DNA of 64,000 nucleotides from Betaproteobacteria bacterium HGW-Betaproteobacteria-11 (GTDB taxonomy: Bacteria; Pseudomonadota; Gammaproteobacteria; Burkholderiales; Rhodocyclaceae): the NCBI GenBank assembly GCA_002842395.1, contig PHCV01000006.1, positions 1 through 64,000 on the forward strand, given 5' to 3'. Numbering within the stretch: position 1 is the stretch's first letter; every line of letters starts with the position of its first letter. The position numbers and the translations under genes were made by a program. The notes under the pieces are model-generated. The model was not told the DNA's origin. It saw only the letters and a list, made by a program, of their open reading frames with translations, and ran no database searches. Of the stretch, positions 39,329-51,363 are shown one piece after another.

Positions 39329-39870
39329 CTACCCGCCCTTCACCGCATACACCGCGGGCAGGTTGCGCCAGGCGCCGTGGATGTCCATGCCGAAGCCGAA
39401 GACGTAGCGGTTGGGCACCTCGATGCCGACGAAATCGGCGCGGAGCGGCTTGGCGCGGCCGATCGCCTTGTCGGCGAAAACAGCGTTCAGCACCTCGGTC
39501 GCGCCCTGCGCCAGCAGGCGTTTCCTGATCTCGGCCAGCGTCACGCCTTCGTCGAGGATGTCGTCGAGCACCAGCACCGTGCGGCCAGCCACTTCCGCGC
39601 GCGGTTCGACGACCCAGGCCAGACGCCCGCCCTGCGTCGCATCGCCGTAACGCGAAACGTGCAGGTAGTCGAAGTCGAGCGGAAAGGCTAGCTGCGGCAG
39701 CAACTGCCCGGCGAATACCACGGCGCCGCCCATCACCGCCAGTACCAGGGGATTGGCCTCGGCCAGTTGCGCGGTGATTTCTTCGGCCACGCGCCGTACC
39801 GCCAGCGCCGACTTTTCGGCGGAACAGATCAGTTCGGCCTCGGCGAGTATCTGACGGGCTTGTTGCGGCG

Positions 39871-39874
<4 letters not shown>
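39329..39874 (-). CDS. hpt: hypoxanthine-guanine phosphoribosyltransferase
   Basis: Purine-salvage enzyme transferring ribose-5-phosphate from PRPP to hypoxanthine or guanine. The 181-residue product has [36 protein letters not shown], the PRPP signature [16 protein letters not shown] and a C-terminal [15 protein letters not shown]. The start overlaps the galU stop (ATGA). Residues about 18-27 ([10 protein letters not shown]) coincide with a dispersed-element-like sequence. The substrate preference between hypoxanthine and guanine is not predictable. Confidence 0.9.
39793..39819 (-). repeat. dispersed element in hpt
   Basis: Minus strand CCGAAAAGTCGGCGCTGGCG then GTACGGC. It encodes EKSALAVRR. 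Confidence 0.6.
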
Positions 39875-42800
<2,926 letters not shown>

Positions 42801-43979
42801 TTACGAGAACAGGCGCAGCGCGCGAATGCTGCCGGGTTCGATATCCGCCTCGCGCATGCGCTGCTGCAGTTCGATGATCTTGCCGCGCATCGCGGCGATC
42901 ATCGCTTCCGATAACGGCACGCGCTGGGTATCGACCAGCACGCCGCCCAGCCCGCGCGCCAGCTGCTCGCCTGCCGCCACCATGCGCGTGAAGGCCAGCG
43001 CCCCGTCGCGCGTGCGCGGCACGTCAAGGGTCAAGGTAATTCCGTGGGTTGCCAGGGTGCGCAGGGCTTCGCCGGAAAAATCCTCGGCGCCAAGATTGCC
43101 GAGCACAAAGGCCTCGCCAAACTCCGTATCCCGGGCATGGAAGGCGCCGTCGGCCTCCAGGCTCAGGCCGAGAGCCTCGGCCAGGCCGCGCAGCTTGGTC
43201 CCGGCAAAGACACCGCCGCTGCCTTCGACAACATGGAATCTGAACTGAATATCGACGCTGGCACAGAATTCATCGATCCGGGCCGCCCGCATCGCCTCTT
43301 GTCCGGGCGCAGGCAGTTCGATTCGCGCGCCCAGTGTCTCGGTCACCTGCCCGACGCCATCGAAAAAGCGCGTCAGTTCGCTGTCGCTGACCGGGCCACC
43401 ACGATCGGCCAGCTGCAGGGATACGGCCCAGCGCGTGTACCGCCCGCTCGCGCCGGCATCGATGCGGCGCCAGGCGCCTTGCTCCGGATCGAAGGCCAGC
43501 CAGTGAAAGGGTTTGCTCAATTCGCTCGACCAGCCGGCCTGTAACGTCCACAGCGCGGGTGCCGGAATCGGTTCCGTGCTGTCGAAACGCAGGATGCAAT
43601 CGGCCAGCACATCCGTCCACTGCACCGGCAGTTCGGTCGCTGCGGCCAGGTTGCCGGGCACATCAGCAGAAACCACCGGCGGCCGGCTCCCGGTCGGCTC
43701 ATCTTCAGCCGCATGGTCTTCCACGGCGGCGAACGGCTCCGTGACCAGGCCCGGCTCGCGCCGCTCGATCATTTCAGGGTCTGTCCCGGGGGCCGCGCCC
43801 TCTTCCATGCCGACATCATCGCCGGAGCCGGGCAGGTCACCGGCCTGTTCCGTGGCCGGGGGCTTGAGCATGGCTTCGACGGTACGCCGCAGCTTGCGCT
43901 CCTGCCAATGGTTGTACGCCCAGACGGCAATCACAACGACAATGCCGGCGCCGATCAGGGCCAGTTGCAAATCGCTCAT
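42801..43979 (-). CDS. zipA: ZipA-like FtsZ-binding cell division protein
   Basis: A 392-residue protein with an N-terminal membrane anchor (LQLALIGAGIVVVIAVWAY), a short basic segment, an acidic and Pro-rich linker (about 45-160) and a C-terminal FtsZ-binding domain (about 185-390) with FHVVEGSGGVFAGTKLRGL, GAFHARDTEFGEAFVLGNL and ITLTLDVPRTRDG. This is the betaproteobacterial ZipA layout. It lies between smc and ligA, the common smc-zipA-ligA order. The start at 43979 is chosen over an upstream one that lacks the anchor position. Confidence 0.88.
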   Translation of the reverse strand: MSDLQLALIGAGIVVVIAVWAYNHWQERKLRRTVEAMLKPPATEQAGDLPGSGDDVGMEEGAAPGTDPEMIERREPGLVTEPFAAVEDHAAEDEPTGSRPPVVSADVPGNLAAATELPVQWTDVLADCILRFDSTEPIPAPALWTLQAGWSSELSKPFHWLAFDPEQGAWRRIDAGASGRYTRWAVSLQLADRGGPVSDSELTRFFDGVGQVTETLGARIELPAPGQEAMRAARIDEFCASVDIQFRFHVVEGSGGVFAGTKLRGLAEALGLSLEADGAFHARDTEFGEAFVLGNLGAEDFSGEALRTLATHGITLTLDVPRTRDGALAFTRMVAAGEQLARGLGGVLVDTQRVPLSEAMIAAMRGKIIELQQRMREADIEPGSIRALRLFS

Positions 43980-44013
43980 GGTCGTCCTTTCCTCTGCTTC
44001 GTGGTCGCTTCCA

Positions 44014-47000
44014 TCAGGCCGCTTCGGCAAGCCGCAGCGCTTCACCGATGTCGACTTCGACGACACAGGAGACGCCCTGTTCCTGCATGGTCACGCCGAT
44101 CAGTTGTTCGGCCATTTCCATGGTGATCTTGCTGTGCGAGATGAAGATGAACTGGGTCTGCGCCGACATGCGTTTCACCATCTCGCAAAAGCGCAGGGTA
44201 TTGGAATCGTCGAGCGGCGCATCGACTTCGTCGAGCATGCAGAACGGCGCCGGATTGAGGTGAAAGAAGGCGAACACCAGGGCGATCGCGGTGAGCGCCT
44301 TCTCGCCGCCCGAAAGCAGGTGGATGGTCGAATTCTTCTTGCCCGGCGGTTGCGCCATGATCTGGATGCCGGCGTCGAGAATCTCTTCGCCGGTCAGCAT
44401 CAGCCTGGCCTCGCCGCCACCGAAGAGTTCGGGAAACAGCGTGCCGAAGCGGGCATTGACGGCATCGTAGGTTGCCTGCAACTGGGCATGCGTCTCGCGG
44501 TCGATGCGACGGATCGCATCTTCCAGGGTGCCGATCGCCGCGTTCAGGTCGGCCGACTGGGCATCGAGAAAACCCTTGCGTTCGGTGGTGGTCGCCAGTT
44601 CCTCCAGCGCCGCCAGATTGACCGGCCCGAGCGTCTCGATTTCATTGGCAAGCCGGGTGATCTCGGCCTGCAATACATTGTCCTTGAGGCTGCCGGCAAG
44701 CTCCTCGGCATAGGGCGCCTCGTCGCCCTGATTGACGATCTGCAATTCGGCGAGGCGCTGCTGGTACTGTTCCTCGGTCAGTTGCGCGGCTTGCGCCTTG
44801 AGCCTGAGTTCGTTGATTCGTTCGCGTAGCGGCCCGATGTTCCGTTCCAGCGTCAGCCGCTGCTCGTCGAGGCCACGCAGTTCGCTGGCGGCCGATTCCA
44901 GCGCATTGCGCCGTTCCGCCAGCGCCGACTCTTTGCCTTGCCGCTCGGCCAGGGCGCTCTGCAATTGCTCGGCGAGTACCGCATCGCTGATGCCGGCCTG
45001 CTCGGCCCGCGCCTGGGCGAGTTCCGCCGCGATGCGTTCGAGCTGGGTGCCGGCGGTTGCTGCGGTGCGCGCGTTGTCTTCCAGTTTGGAATGACACTCG
45101 CGTTCGGAAAAACCGGCTTCCTGGGTTTCGCGGGCCAGCTGACTTTCCAGAGCGCGCGTCTCGCGCAGCGAGGCTTCATGCCGACGCTGGATCTCGAGCG
45201 CTTGCTCCAGCTGCTGGCGGCATTCGGCAAGCTGGCCCTGCTGTTGCCGGGCTTCCTGTTCGGTTCGAATCCGCCGCGCGGTTTCGTTTTCTTCCTGGCG
45301 CGCCAGCTCGCCCAGTTCCTGGTCGAGGCGCGCGGAACGTTCCTCGAAGCGGGCCTGTGCCTGGCCGAGCTTGAGCGCCTCGACCTGCGCCGCGTGCAGC
45401 GTCTGCTGGCTCTCCTGCTGGCCGCGGCGGGCCATGGCGAGCCGGGTTTGCAGTTCGCCCAGATGCTGTTCGGCCGCCTGCTGCGCTTCGCGCGCCGCCT
45501 GTTCATCCGCGGCCAGCGTGGTCAGTTGCACCGCCAGCTGGTCGATTTCGCGTTGCCGCTCGATCACGCCGTGGGTCTTGCTGTCGGGCACGTACAGGGT
45601 CACGCCGCCGGGAGCGAGCAGATGGCCGGCAGGCGAGACGACAATGTCATGCGTGCCGCCGCCGGCCAGCGCCGCCAGGTCGTCGCCGACACGCACCGGA
45701 CCGAGCCAGGCATCGAGCACGCCGTTCCAGCGTTCGTCCAGAGCGCGTACCTTGACCCGTAGCGAGTCGGCCGCAAGCGGGGCGCCGGGCGCACCGGGCA
45801 CGCCACTCGATGCGCCGGGCAGCGCCAGGACAAGCAGGGCTGGCGGCGGGTCGGCCAGCGCGGACTTCACGACATCGGCATTGGCCGCCAGCGCGGCGAA
45901 GCGTTCGCGAAGGACGGCCTCGACCGCGGTCTCCCAGCCGCTTTCCACCTGAATCGACTGCCACAAGGGCCGCGCCTCGGCCAGGCCATGCCGGGCCAGC
46001 CAGGCGCCGATCTCGCCCGGCTGCGCCACCCTGGCCTGCAACTGCGCCAGCGCGTCGTGCCGGGCACGGCTTTCGGTCAGCCGCCGATGCGCAGCCTGCA
46101 GGGCATCGCGGGCGGCGCGCAGGGCGGCCTCGGCCTGCGGCACGGCCCCTTGCAGCCGGGCGAGTTCTTCCTGCGCGGCGGCCAGTGCCGCGTGTGTCTG
46201 GCGTTCCTTTTCCCGGGCGCTGGCGAGCACAGCCGGATCGGGCGCATCGAGCGCCTGCCGCTCCTCGGCGAGGCGCGTCCGCCGCTGCCGGAGATTTTCC
46301 AGGGCGCGTTCGGCGTGGCCACGGTCGGCTTCGGCCAGCCGCCAGGACTGTTCGACTTCGCTCATCCGGCGCCGCGCCTCGGCGACCTGGCTGGCCGCTT
46401 CCTGCATCGTGGTCTCGATCCCGGCCAGTTGCGCGGCGGCCTCGCCATGCCGCAGGGCGACGCTGGCAACGCGCTGCGTGGCGAGTTCGAGCAGCGACTG
46501 CCAGCGCCCGGCTTCGCCTTGCAGTTCGTCGCGCTGGGCCAGCCAGCGATTTTCTTCGTCGGCCAACTGCGTCAGGCGCGCGGCCAGCCGCGTCCGTGCA
46601 TCGCGCAAATGAGCCAGTTCGGCTTCGAGACGGGCCACTTCGCCGTTGGCGGCATACATCCCGGCCTGTGCCGCGTGCAGGGTGTCCGAGGCCGAGAAAT
46701 GCGCCTCGCGGGCCTGCTCGGTGCGCGCCTCGCTCTCGCGCAGGCGGGCCGTCTCGGCCTCGACCCGGTTGACCGCCTCGGCCACCTGCTGCGCCAGACG
46801 GCCCGAATCGTTGTGCGCATCGTTGCGTTTTTTCAGCCACAGCAGCGTCTGGCTGTGCGTCATCCGCGTCTGCAAGCCGCGATAGTTCCGCGCCACTTCG
46901 GCCTGCACCGCGAGGTGCGCGACCTGGGCTTCGAGTTCGTTGCGGATATCCTCGATCCGTGCCAGGTTTTCCCGCGCGTCTTCCAGCCGGTGCTCGGTTT

Positions 47001-47535
47001 CCTTGCGCCGTTCCTTGTACTTGGTGACGCCCGCCGCTTCCTCGAGGAACAGGCGCAGCTCGTCGGGCTTCGACTCGATGATCCGCGAAATCATGTCCTG
47101 GCCGATGATGGCGTAAGAGCGCGGACCGAGGCCGGTACCGAGAAAGAGGTCGATCACGTCGCGGCGGCGGACGTGGAGATTGTTGATGTAGTAACTGGAA
47201 TTGCCTTCGCGGTCGAGAATGCGCTTGACGGTGATTTCGGCATACTGCGACCACTGCCCGGCGGCGCGGCCATGGGGGTTGTCGAAAAACAGCTCGACGC
47301 TGGCGCGCGAGACCGGCTTGCGGTTGCCCGAGCCCTTGAAAATCACGTCCTGGATCGATTCTCCGCGCAGCTCGGAGGCCTTCGATTCGCCCAGCACCCA
47401 GCGCGCCGCATCGATGATATTGGACTTGCCGCAACCGTTGGGGCCAACCACGCCGGCGATCTGGCCCGGAAAGACGATCATGGTCGGCTCGACGAACGAC
47501 TTGAAACCGGCGATTTTCAACTTGGTCAGGCGCAC
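44014..47535 (-). CDS. smc: chromosome segregation ATPase SMC
   Basis: Condenses and segregates the chromosome. The 1173-residue product begins at a GTG (VRLTKLKIAGFKSFVEP), with Walker A in GVVGPNGCGKSNIID, the Q-loop region, long coiled coils (about 170-500 and 650-1000), a hinge near 510-640, the signature region STIHLLSGGEKALTAIAL and Walker B with PAPFCMLDEVDAPLDD. The frame stays open upstream to 48072, but the family start is at the GTG. An element-like stretch (KESALAERR) sits in the second coil near 868-876. zipA follows 34 bases downstream. Confidence 0.96.
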   Translation of the reverse strand: MRLTKLKIAGFKSFVEPTMIVFPGQIAGVVGPNGCGKSNIIDAARWVLGESKASELRGESIQDVIFKGSGNRKPVSRASVELFFDNPHGRAAGQWSQYAEITVKRILDREGNSSYYINNLHVRRRDVIDLFLGTGLGPRSYAIIGQDMISRIIESKPDELRLFLEEAAGVTKYKERRKETEHRLEDARENLARIEDIRNELEAQVAHLAVQAEVARNYRGLQTRMTHSQTLLWLKKRNDAHNDSGRLAQQVAEAVNRVEAETARLRESEARTEQAREAHFSASDTLHAAQAGMYAANGEVARLEAELAHLRDARTRLAARLTQLADEENRWLAQRDELQGEAGRWQSLLELATQRVASVALRHGEAAAQLAGIETTMQEAASQVAEARRRMSEVEQSWRLAEADRGHAERALENLRQRRTRLAEERQALDAPDPAVLASAREKERQTHAALAAAQEELARLQGAVPQAEAALRAARDALQAAHRRLTESRARHDALAQLQARVAQPGEIGAWLARHGLAEARPLWQSIQVESGWETAVEAVLRERFAALAANADVVKSALADPPPALLVLALPGASSGVPGAPGAPLAADSLRVKVRALDERWNGVLDAWLGPVRVGDDLAALAGGGTHDIVVSPAGHLLAPGGVTLYVPDSKTHGVIERQREIDQLAVQLTTLAADEQAAREAQQAAEQHLGELQTRLAMARRGQQESQQTLHAAQVEALKLGQAQARFEERSARLDQELGELARQEENETARRIRTEQEARQQQGQLAECRQQLEQALEIQRRHEASLRETRALESQLARETQEAGFSERECHSKLEDNARTAATAGTQLERIAAELAQARAEQAGISDAVLAEQLQSALAERQGKESALAERRNALESAASELRGLDEQRLTLERNIGPLRERINELRLKAQAAQLTEEQYQQRLAELQIVNQGDEAPYAEELAGSLKDNVLQAEITRLANEIETLGPVNLAALEELATTTERKGFLDAQSADLNAAIGTLEDAIRRIDRETHAQLQATYDAVNARFGTLFPELFGGGEARLMLTGEEILDAGIQIMAQPPGKKNSTIHLLSGGEKALTAIALVFAFFHLNPAPFCMLDEVDAPLDDSNTLRFCEMVKRMSAQTQFIFISHSKITMEMAEQLIGVTMQEQGVSCVVEVDIGEALRLAEAA
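44908..44937 (-). repeat. dispersed element-like stretch in smc
   Basis: Minus strand GGCAAAGAGTCGGCGCTGGC then GGAACGGCGC. It encodes KESALAERR in the coiled coil. Could be chance, since such residues suit coiled coils. Confidence 0.4.
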
Positions 47536-47564
47536 GAGAATAAAACCGAAAAAAAGTAACGAAG

Positions 47565-47588
47565 AAAAACCCAGAGAAAGACCTGGGA
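47565..47588 (-). terminator. hairpin plus U-run just upstream of smc
   Basis: Minus strand CCCAG, 9-base loop, CTGGG, then TTTTT: an intrinsic-terminator shape 30 bases before the smc GTG. With no minus-strand gene immediately upstream, it may attenuate smc transcription or be fortuitous. Confidence 0.5.
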
Positions 47589-47608
47589 AGACTCTGAGCT
47601 GCCCCATT

Positions 47609-47614
47609 ATAATC
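47609..47614 (+). promoter_or_regulatory. queF -10 box (TATAAT)
   Basis: ATTATAATCAC lies 32 bases before the queF ATG. The -35 region is weak. Confidence 0.5.
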
Positions 47615-47646
47615 ACTGCACCCCGTCTTCCCGGAATACGAACAGC

Positions 47647-48090
47647 ATGCCGACGCCCGCCTCCAAGCAGGTCACCAAACGCCCCGCCAAGGCGCTGGAA
47701 ACCTTCCCCAATCCCGCAACCCAGAGGGATTACCGGATCCACATGGAAATCCCGGAATTCACCTGCCTGTGCCCGAAGACCGGCCAGCCGGATTTCGCCG
47801 TGTTGACCCTGGACTACATCGCCGACAAGCTCTGCGTCGAACTCAAAAGCCTCAAGCTCTACATCTGGAGCTTCCGCGAGGAAGGGCACTTCCACGAAGA
47901 TGTCACCAATCGCATCCTCGATGACCTGGTGCATGCCGTGAAGCCGCGCTACATGCGCCTGACCGCGCGCTTCTACGTCCGCGGCGGAATTTTCACCAAC
48001 GTCGTCGCCGAACATCGCAAGAAAGGCTGGCAGCCGCAGCCGCGGGTCGATCTGGAACACTTCCCGCCGCAAGCGAACACCCGCGGCTGA
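47647..48090 (+). CDS. queF: NADPH-dependent 7-cyano-7-deazaguanine reductase
   Basis: Reduces preQ0 to preQ1 in queuosine synthesis. The 147-residue product is the short single-domain form. It has [14 protein letters not shown] with the active Cys, the substrate and cofactor motif [20 protein letters not shown] and the C-terminal [12 protein letters not shown]. Length and motifs are complete. It is divergent from smc, with no other queuosine gene nearby. Confidence 0.95.
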   Translation: MPTPASKQVTKRPAKALETFPNPATQRDYRIHMEIPEFTCLCPKTGQPDFAVLTLDYIADKLCVELKSLKLYIWSFREEGHFHEDVTNRILDDLVHAVKPRYMRLTARFYVRGGIFTNVVAEHRKKGWQPQPRVDLEHFPPQANTRG

Positions 48091-48130
48091 CGCCGCTCCT
48101 CTTTCCGCTCAAGCCAACCGACGCCCGCCG

Positions 48131-49360
48131 ATGAAAATCGACACCATGCGCCGCATCGACCATCTGGCCGGTGTTCCCTTGTGCTTCCTGGCGACGCTGA
48201 TCGTCCGCCTGCTCGACCTGCTGGGCGGGCGCCGGCCAGTGTCGCCGAGAAAAATCCTCTTCGTCGAGCTTTCCGAGATGGGCAGTGCCGTCCTCGCCGA
48301 TCCGGCGATGCGAAAAAGTCGGCGCTGGTGGGACGCCGAACTCCACTTCGTGATCTTCGCCAACAACGTCGCCAGCCTGCGTCTGCTGGGCACCGTGCCC
48401 GAGGCCAACATCTTCACCATCCGCGCCGACAACCTGACCACGCTGGCGCTGGATACGCTGCGCTTCCTCTTCTGGACGCGCCGGCGCGGCATCGATACCG
48501 TCATCGATCTCGAACTGTTCTCGCGTTACAGCGCGCTGCTCACCGGCCTCTCGGGCGCGCCGAACCGGGTCGGCTTTCATGCCTTCAACGACGAGGGGCT
48601 CTACCGGGGCGCGATGTTGACCCATCGCGTCGCCTACAACCCGCACCAGCACATCGCCAAGAATTTCATCGCCCTGGTCAATGCGCTGATCGCACCGAAG
48701 CCGGAACTGCCCTACTCGAAGACGCGCATCGACGACGAGGAAATCCGCCTGGCCCAGGCCGCGGTGACGGACGAAGCGCGCGAGGCGATGCGCGCGCGCA
48801 TCCGCGAAGCCTGTCCGGCCTACGATGCCTCGCGCCATCGCCTGCTGCTGGTCAACCCCAATGCCAGCGACCTGTTGCCACAGCGGCGCTGGCTGCCGCA
48901 ACATTTCGTCACGGTGATGCAGGCGCTGCTCGCCGAAAATCCCGACCTGCTGATCCTCATCACCGGTGCGCCGAACGAGCGCGAGAGCGCCGCCGCCCTG
49001 CAAGCGCAGGTGGCCGATCCGCACTGCGTCAACTTCGCCGGCTGCCACCGGCTGGAAGACCTGCCGGCGCTCTACCACCTGGCCGCCGCGATGCTGACCA
49101 ACGACTCGGGGCCCGGCCATTTCTCGGCGGTCACGCCGCTGCGCACCTTCGTCCTGTTCGGCCCCGAAACGCCCAAACTCTACGGCTCGCTCGGCAACAG
49201 CACGCCGATCTACGCCGCCCTCGCCTGCTCGCCCTGCGTCAGCGCCACCAACCATCGCAAGACACCGTGCACGGACAATGTCTGCCTGCAGGTGATCGAA
49301 CCGGCGCAGGTACTCGACCACCTGCGCCAGGCGCTGACCGAAGGTTCACGGCCGACATGA
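48131..49360 (+). CDS. glycosyltransferase family 9 (ADP-heptose:LPS-type)
   Basis: A 409-residue GT9 protein, the family of lipopolysaccharide heptosyltransferases. Features are ILFVELSEMGSAVLADPAM, LLVNPNASDLLPQRRW, the nucleotide-sugar site LILITGAPNERE and the C-terminal LTNDSGPGHFSAV and VLFGPETPKLYG. A hydrophobic N-terminal stretch (PLCFLATLIVRLLDLLGG) may dock it on the membrane. Residues about 61-69 (RKSRRWWDA) come from a dispersed-element copy. It heads a four-gene cassette with ATGA coupling. The acceptor is unknown. Confidence 0.85.
   Translation: MKIDTMRRIDHLAGVPLCFLATLIVRLLDLLGGRRPVSPRKILFVELSEMGSAVLADPAMRKSRRWWDAELHFVIFANNVASLRLLGTVPEANIFTIRADNLTTLALDTLRFLFWTRRRGIDTVIDLELFSRYSALLTGLSGAPNRVGFHAFNDEGLYRGAMLTHRVAYNPHQHIAKNFIALVNALIAPKPELPYSKTRIDDEEIRLAQAAVTDEAREAMRARIREACPAYDASRHRLLLVNPNASDLLPQRRWLPQHFVTVMQALLAENPDLLILITGAPNERESAAALQAQVADPHCVNFAGCHRLEDLPALYHLAAAMLTNDSGPGHFSAVTPLRTFVLFGPETPKLYGSLGNSTPIYAALACSPCVSATNHRKTPCTDNVCLQVIEPAQVLDHLRQALTEGSRPT
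48312..48338 (+). repeat. dispersed element in the GT9 gene
   Basis: GAAAAAGTCGGCGCTGGTGG then GACGCCG. In this frame the consensus would have a TGA stop; here the base is G, giving TGG (KSRRWWDA). Confidence 0.75.
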
Positions 49361-51363
49361 ACCAGGAGGCATCCCCGTTGCGCCGGCCGCCCACCGCGCA
49401 ACCATTCGTCATCATCGGGCTGGTGGTCGCCGGACTCGACCTTTCCCTGCTGGCCTGGCTGGGCCATTCTCCCGGAGAACTCGCGCACCATCAGACGGCG
49501 AGCTTTCTGCTCGCCGCCGGCACGGGTTTTCTGCTCCTGCTGCGCGGCCCTTGGCGTGCTGCCGGGTACCCATTCTGGCGCCGCTTGCCGGCACTGCTGA
49601 CCATCCTCCTCCTCGTCCTGTTTTTGCGCGGCGGCCTGCTTGCCTCGCTGCTTCTGCTGCCGTCGCTTCCCGCCGCGCTGGCGCAGAGCGTGACGGCGGT
49701 ATTCTCCGCGGTAATTTTCCTGGCGGCCTGCGCGGTATATCTCCAGCCTCGGGTTACCGGCAGCGGGGCGGAAGAGCACTGGCAGCGCCTCGTGCTCGGC
49801 GCCATCCTCTATTCGGTGCTGCTGCGCCTGGTCTATCTCGGCGTGCCGGAACTGCTCTTCGAGGAAGCCTACTACTGGAACTACGCGCAGCATCTCGACA
49901 TCGGCTATCTCGATCATCCGCTGATGGTGGCATGGACGATCAAGCCCTTCATCAGACTCCTGGGCAACAACGAATTCGCCGTGCGCGGCGGCGCATTTTT
50001 GTTCTGGTTCGTCACCGCGTTTTTTTCCTACCGGCTAGCTCGTGGGATTTTCGACAAGGCCATCGCCTGGCGCACGGTGCTGCTGCTCGCCGTGCTGCCG
50101 GCCTATTTCTCCTTCGGTTTTTTCATCAGCCCGGACGCGCCGCTGACGGCCTTCTGGGCGATGGCGACCTACTTCGCCTATCGCGCCCTGATTCATGACG
50201 AAGGCCGCGCCTGGCTGGGACTGGGCATCGCCCTCGGCCTCGGCATGATTTCCAAATACACCATCGCCCTGCTCGGCGCCGCCGTGGTCTTGTATGTCAT
50301 CGTCCATCGCCCGGCGCGAAAATGGCTGCGCCGGCCGGAACCCTATGTCGCGCTGGCCGTGGCGCTGCTGCTGCTCTCGCCGGTGGTGATCTGGAACATG
50401 CAGCATGACTGGGCCTCGTTCGCCTTCCAGAGTCAGGGGCGGCTGGTCAGCAAATCCGTCTTCTCGCTGCCTCGCCTGCTGCTCAACGTGCTCATTCTGC
50501 TCACTCCGGTTGGCCTCGTCTCCGCCCTCGCCGTGCTCATCCAGCGCCAGGCCGTGTTCGCCAGCCTTCCCGCGGTGACGGAGAAAACGAAGGAGGGTTT
50601 CCGCCTGCTGATCTGGCTGACCCTGTTCCCACTCCTCGTCTTCGCCGCACTGAGCCTCACCAAGGCCAGCAAACTCAACTGGACCGGCCCGCTCTGGCTT
50701 CCCCTGCTCCCCTTGCTCGCCTTGCTGCTCGGCGAGCAGCCGATCCGGAATGGTGGCAAGGTGCTGCGCTGGTGCCAACGCGCCTGGCCGAAGACCGCCC
50801 TGCTCTGCCTGCTGTTCTATGCAGCCGCCTTTCAGTACCTGGGACCGGGGCTGCCCGCTCTCCGCTATCCGCAAAACGTGCACCTGATCGGCTGGCGCGA
50901 TTTCGGCCCCGCGATCGAGGCCGTCGTCTCCCGGCTCGAACGCGAGAGGGGGGAACAGATTCTGGTCGCCGGCCTGGACCGCAACCGGATCGCCAGCGGC
51001 CTGGCGTTCTACCGTGCCTACGGCGAGGGCGCGGGACAGCCGGTGCGCAATCCGGCCTTCACCACGGCCAGCGAACACCTGTTCGGCGAAGTCGGCCTGA
51101 TGTATGAATTCTGGTTCCCGGCCGAACAGCAAGCCGGCAAAACGCTGTTGCTGGTTGCCGCCGATCGTTCCCACCTGGAACGCGACGCCGTCCGCTCGCG
51201 CGTTACCGGGCTGGGGCCCATTCAATCGATCGCACTGCACAAGAACGGCCGGCCGGCCGGTCAGTTCTTCTACCGCCTGGCGCTGGGCTATCACCCACAG
51301 CCGATGAACCCGGAAACAGGCCGGACATCGCCTGCCACCCAGCCCGTGGATGCCGATGAATAA
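49357..51363 (+). CDS. ArnT/PMT-like integral-membrane glycosyltransferase
   Basis: A 668-residue polytopic protein of the dolichyl-/undecaprenyl-phosphate-sugar transferase type (GT39/GT83-like). It has four N-terminal hydrophobic segments, then the hallmark first luminal loop EEAYYWNYAQHLDIGYLDHP with acidic residues next to Tyr, further spans through SPDAPLTAFWAM and a soluble C-terminal region from about 540. The start overlaps the GT9 stop (ATGA). It probably adds a lipid-linked sugar to an envelope glycolipid on the outer face of the inner membrane. Substrate unknown. Confidence 0.83.
   Translation: MNQEASPLRRPPTAQPFVIIGLVVAGLDLSLLAWLGHSPGELAHHQTASFLLAAGTGFLLLLRGPWRAAGYPFWRRLPALLTILLLVLFLRGGLLASLLLLPSLPAALAQSVTAVFSAVIFLAACAVYLQPRVTGSGAEEHWQRLVLGAILYSVLLRLVYLGVPELLFEEAYYWNYAQHLDIGYLDHPLMVAWTIKPFIRLLGNNEFAVRGGAFLFWFVTAFFSYRLARGIFDKAIAWRTVLLLAVLPAYFSFGFFISPDAPLTAFWAMATYFAYRALIHDEGRAWLGLGIALGLGMISKYTIALLGAAVVLYVIVHRPARKWLRRPEPYVALAVALLLLSPVVIWNMQHDWASFAFQSQGRLVSKSVFSLPRLLLNVLILLTPVGLVSALAVLIQRQAVFASLPAVTEKTKEGFRLLIWLTLFPLLVFAALSLTKASKLNWTGPLWLPLLPLLALLLGEQPIRNGGKVLRWCQRAWPKTALLCLLFYAAAFQYLGPGLPALRYPQNVHLIGWRDFGPAIEAVVSRLERERGEQILVAGLDRNRIASGLAFYRAYGEGAGQPVRNPAFTTASEHLFGEVGLMYEFWFPAEQQAGKTLLLVAADRSHLERDAVRSRVTGLGPIQSIALHKNGRPAGQFFYRLALGYHPQPMNPETGRTSPATQPVDADE

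Noticed and set aside
44014-48072. A 1352-residue frame containing smc with a long N-terminal extension
   Set aside because: SMC proteins begin at the GTG at 47535; the extension is antisense to queF.
48181-51363. A single 1060-residue reading frame spanning the GT9 and ArnT-like genes
   Set aside because: The first 390 codons are a shifted reading of the GT9 gene (Arg/Pro/Gln-rich, no domain). The family start of the transferase is at 49357 with an ATGA overlap.
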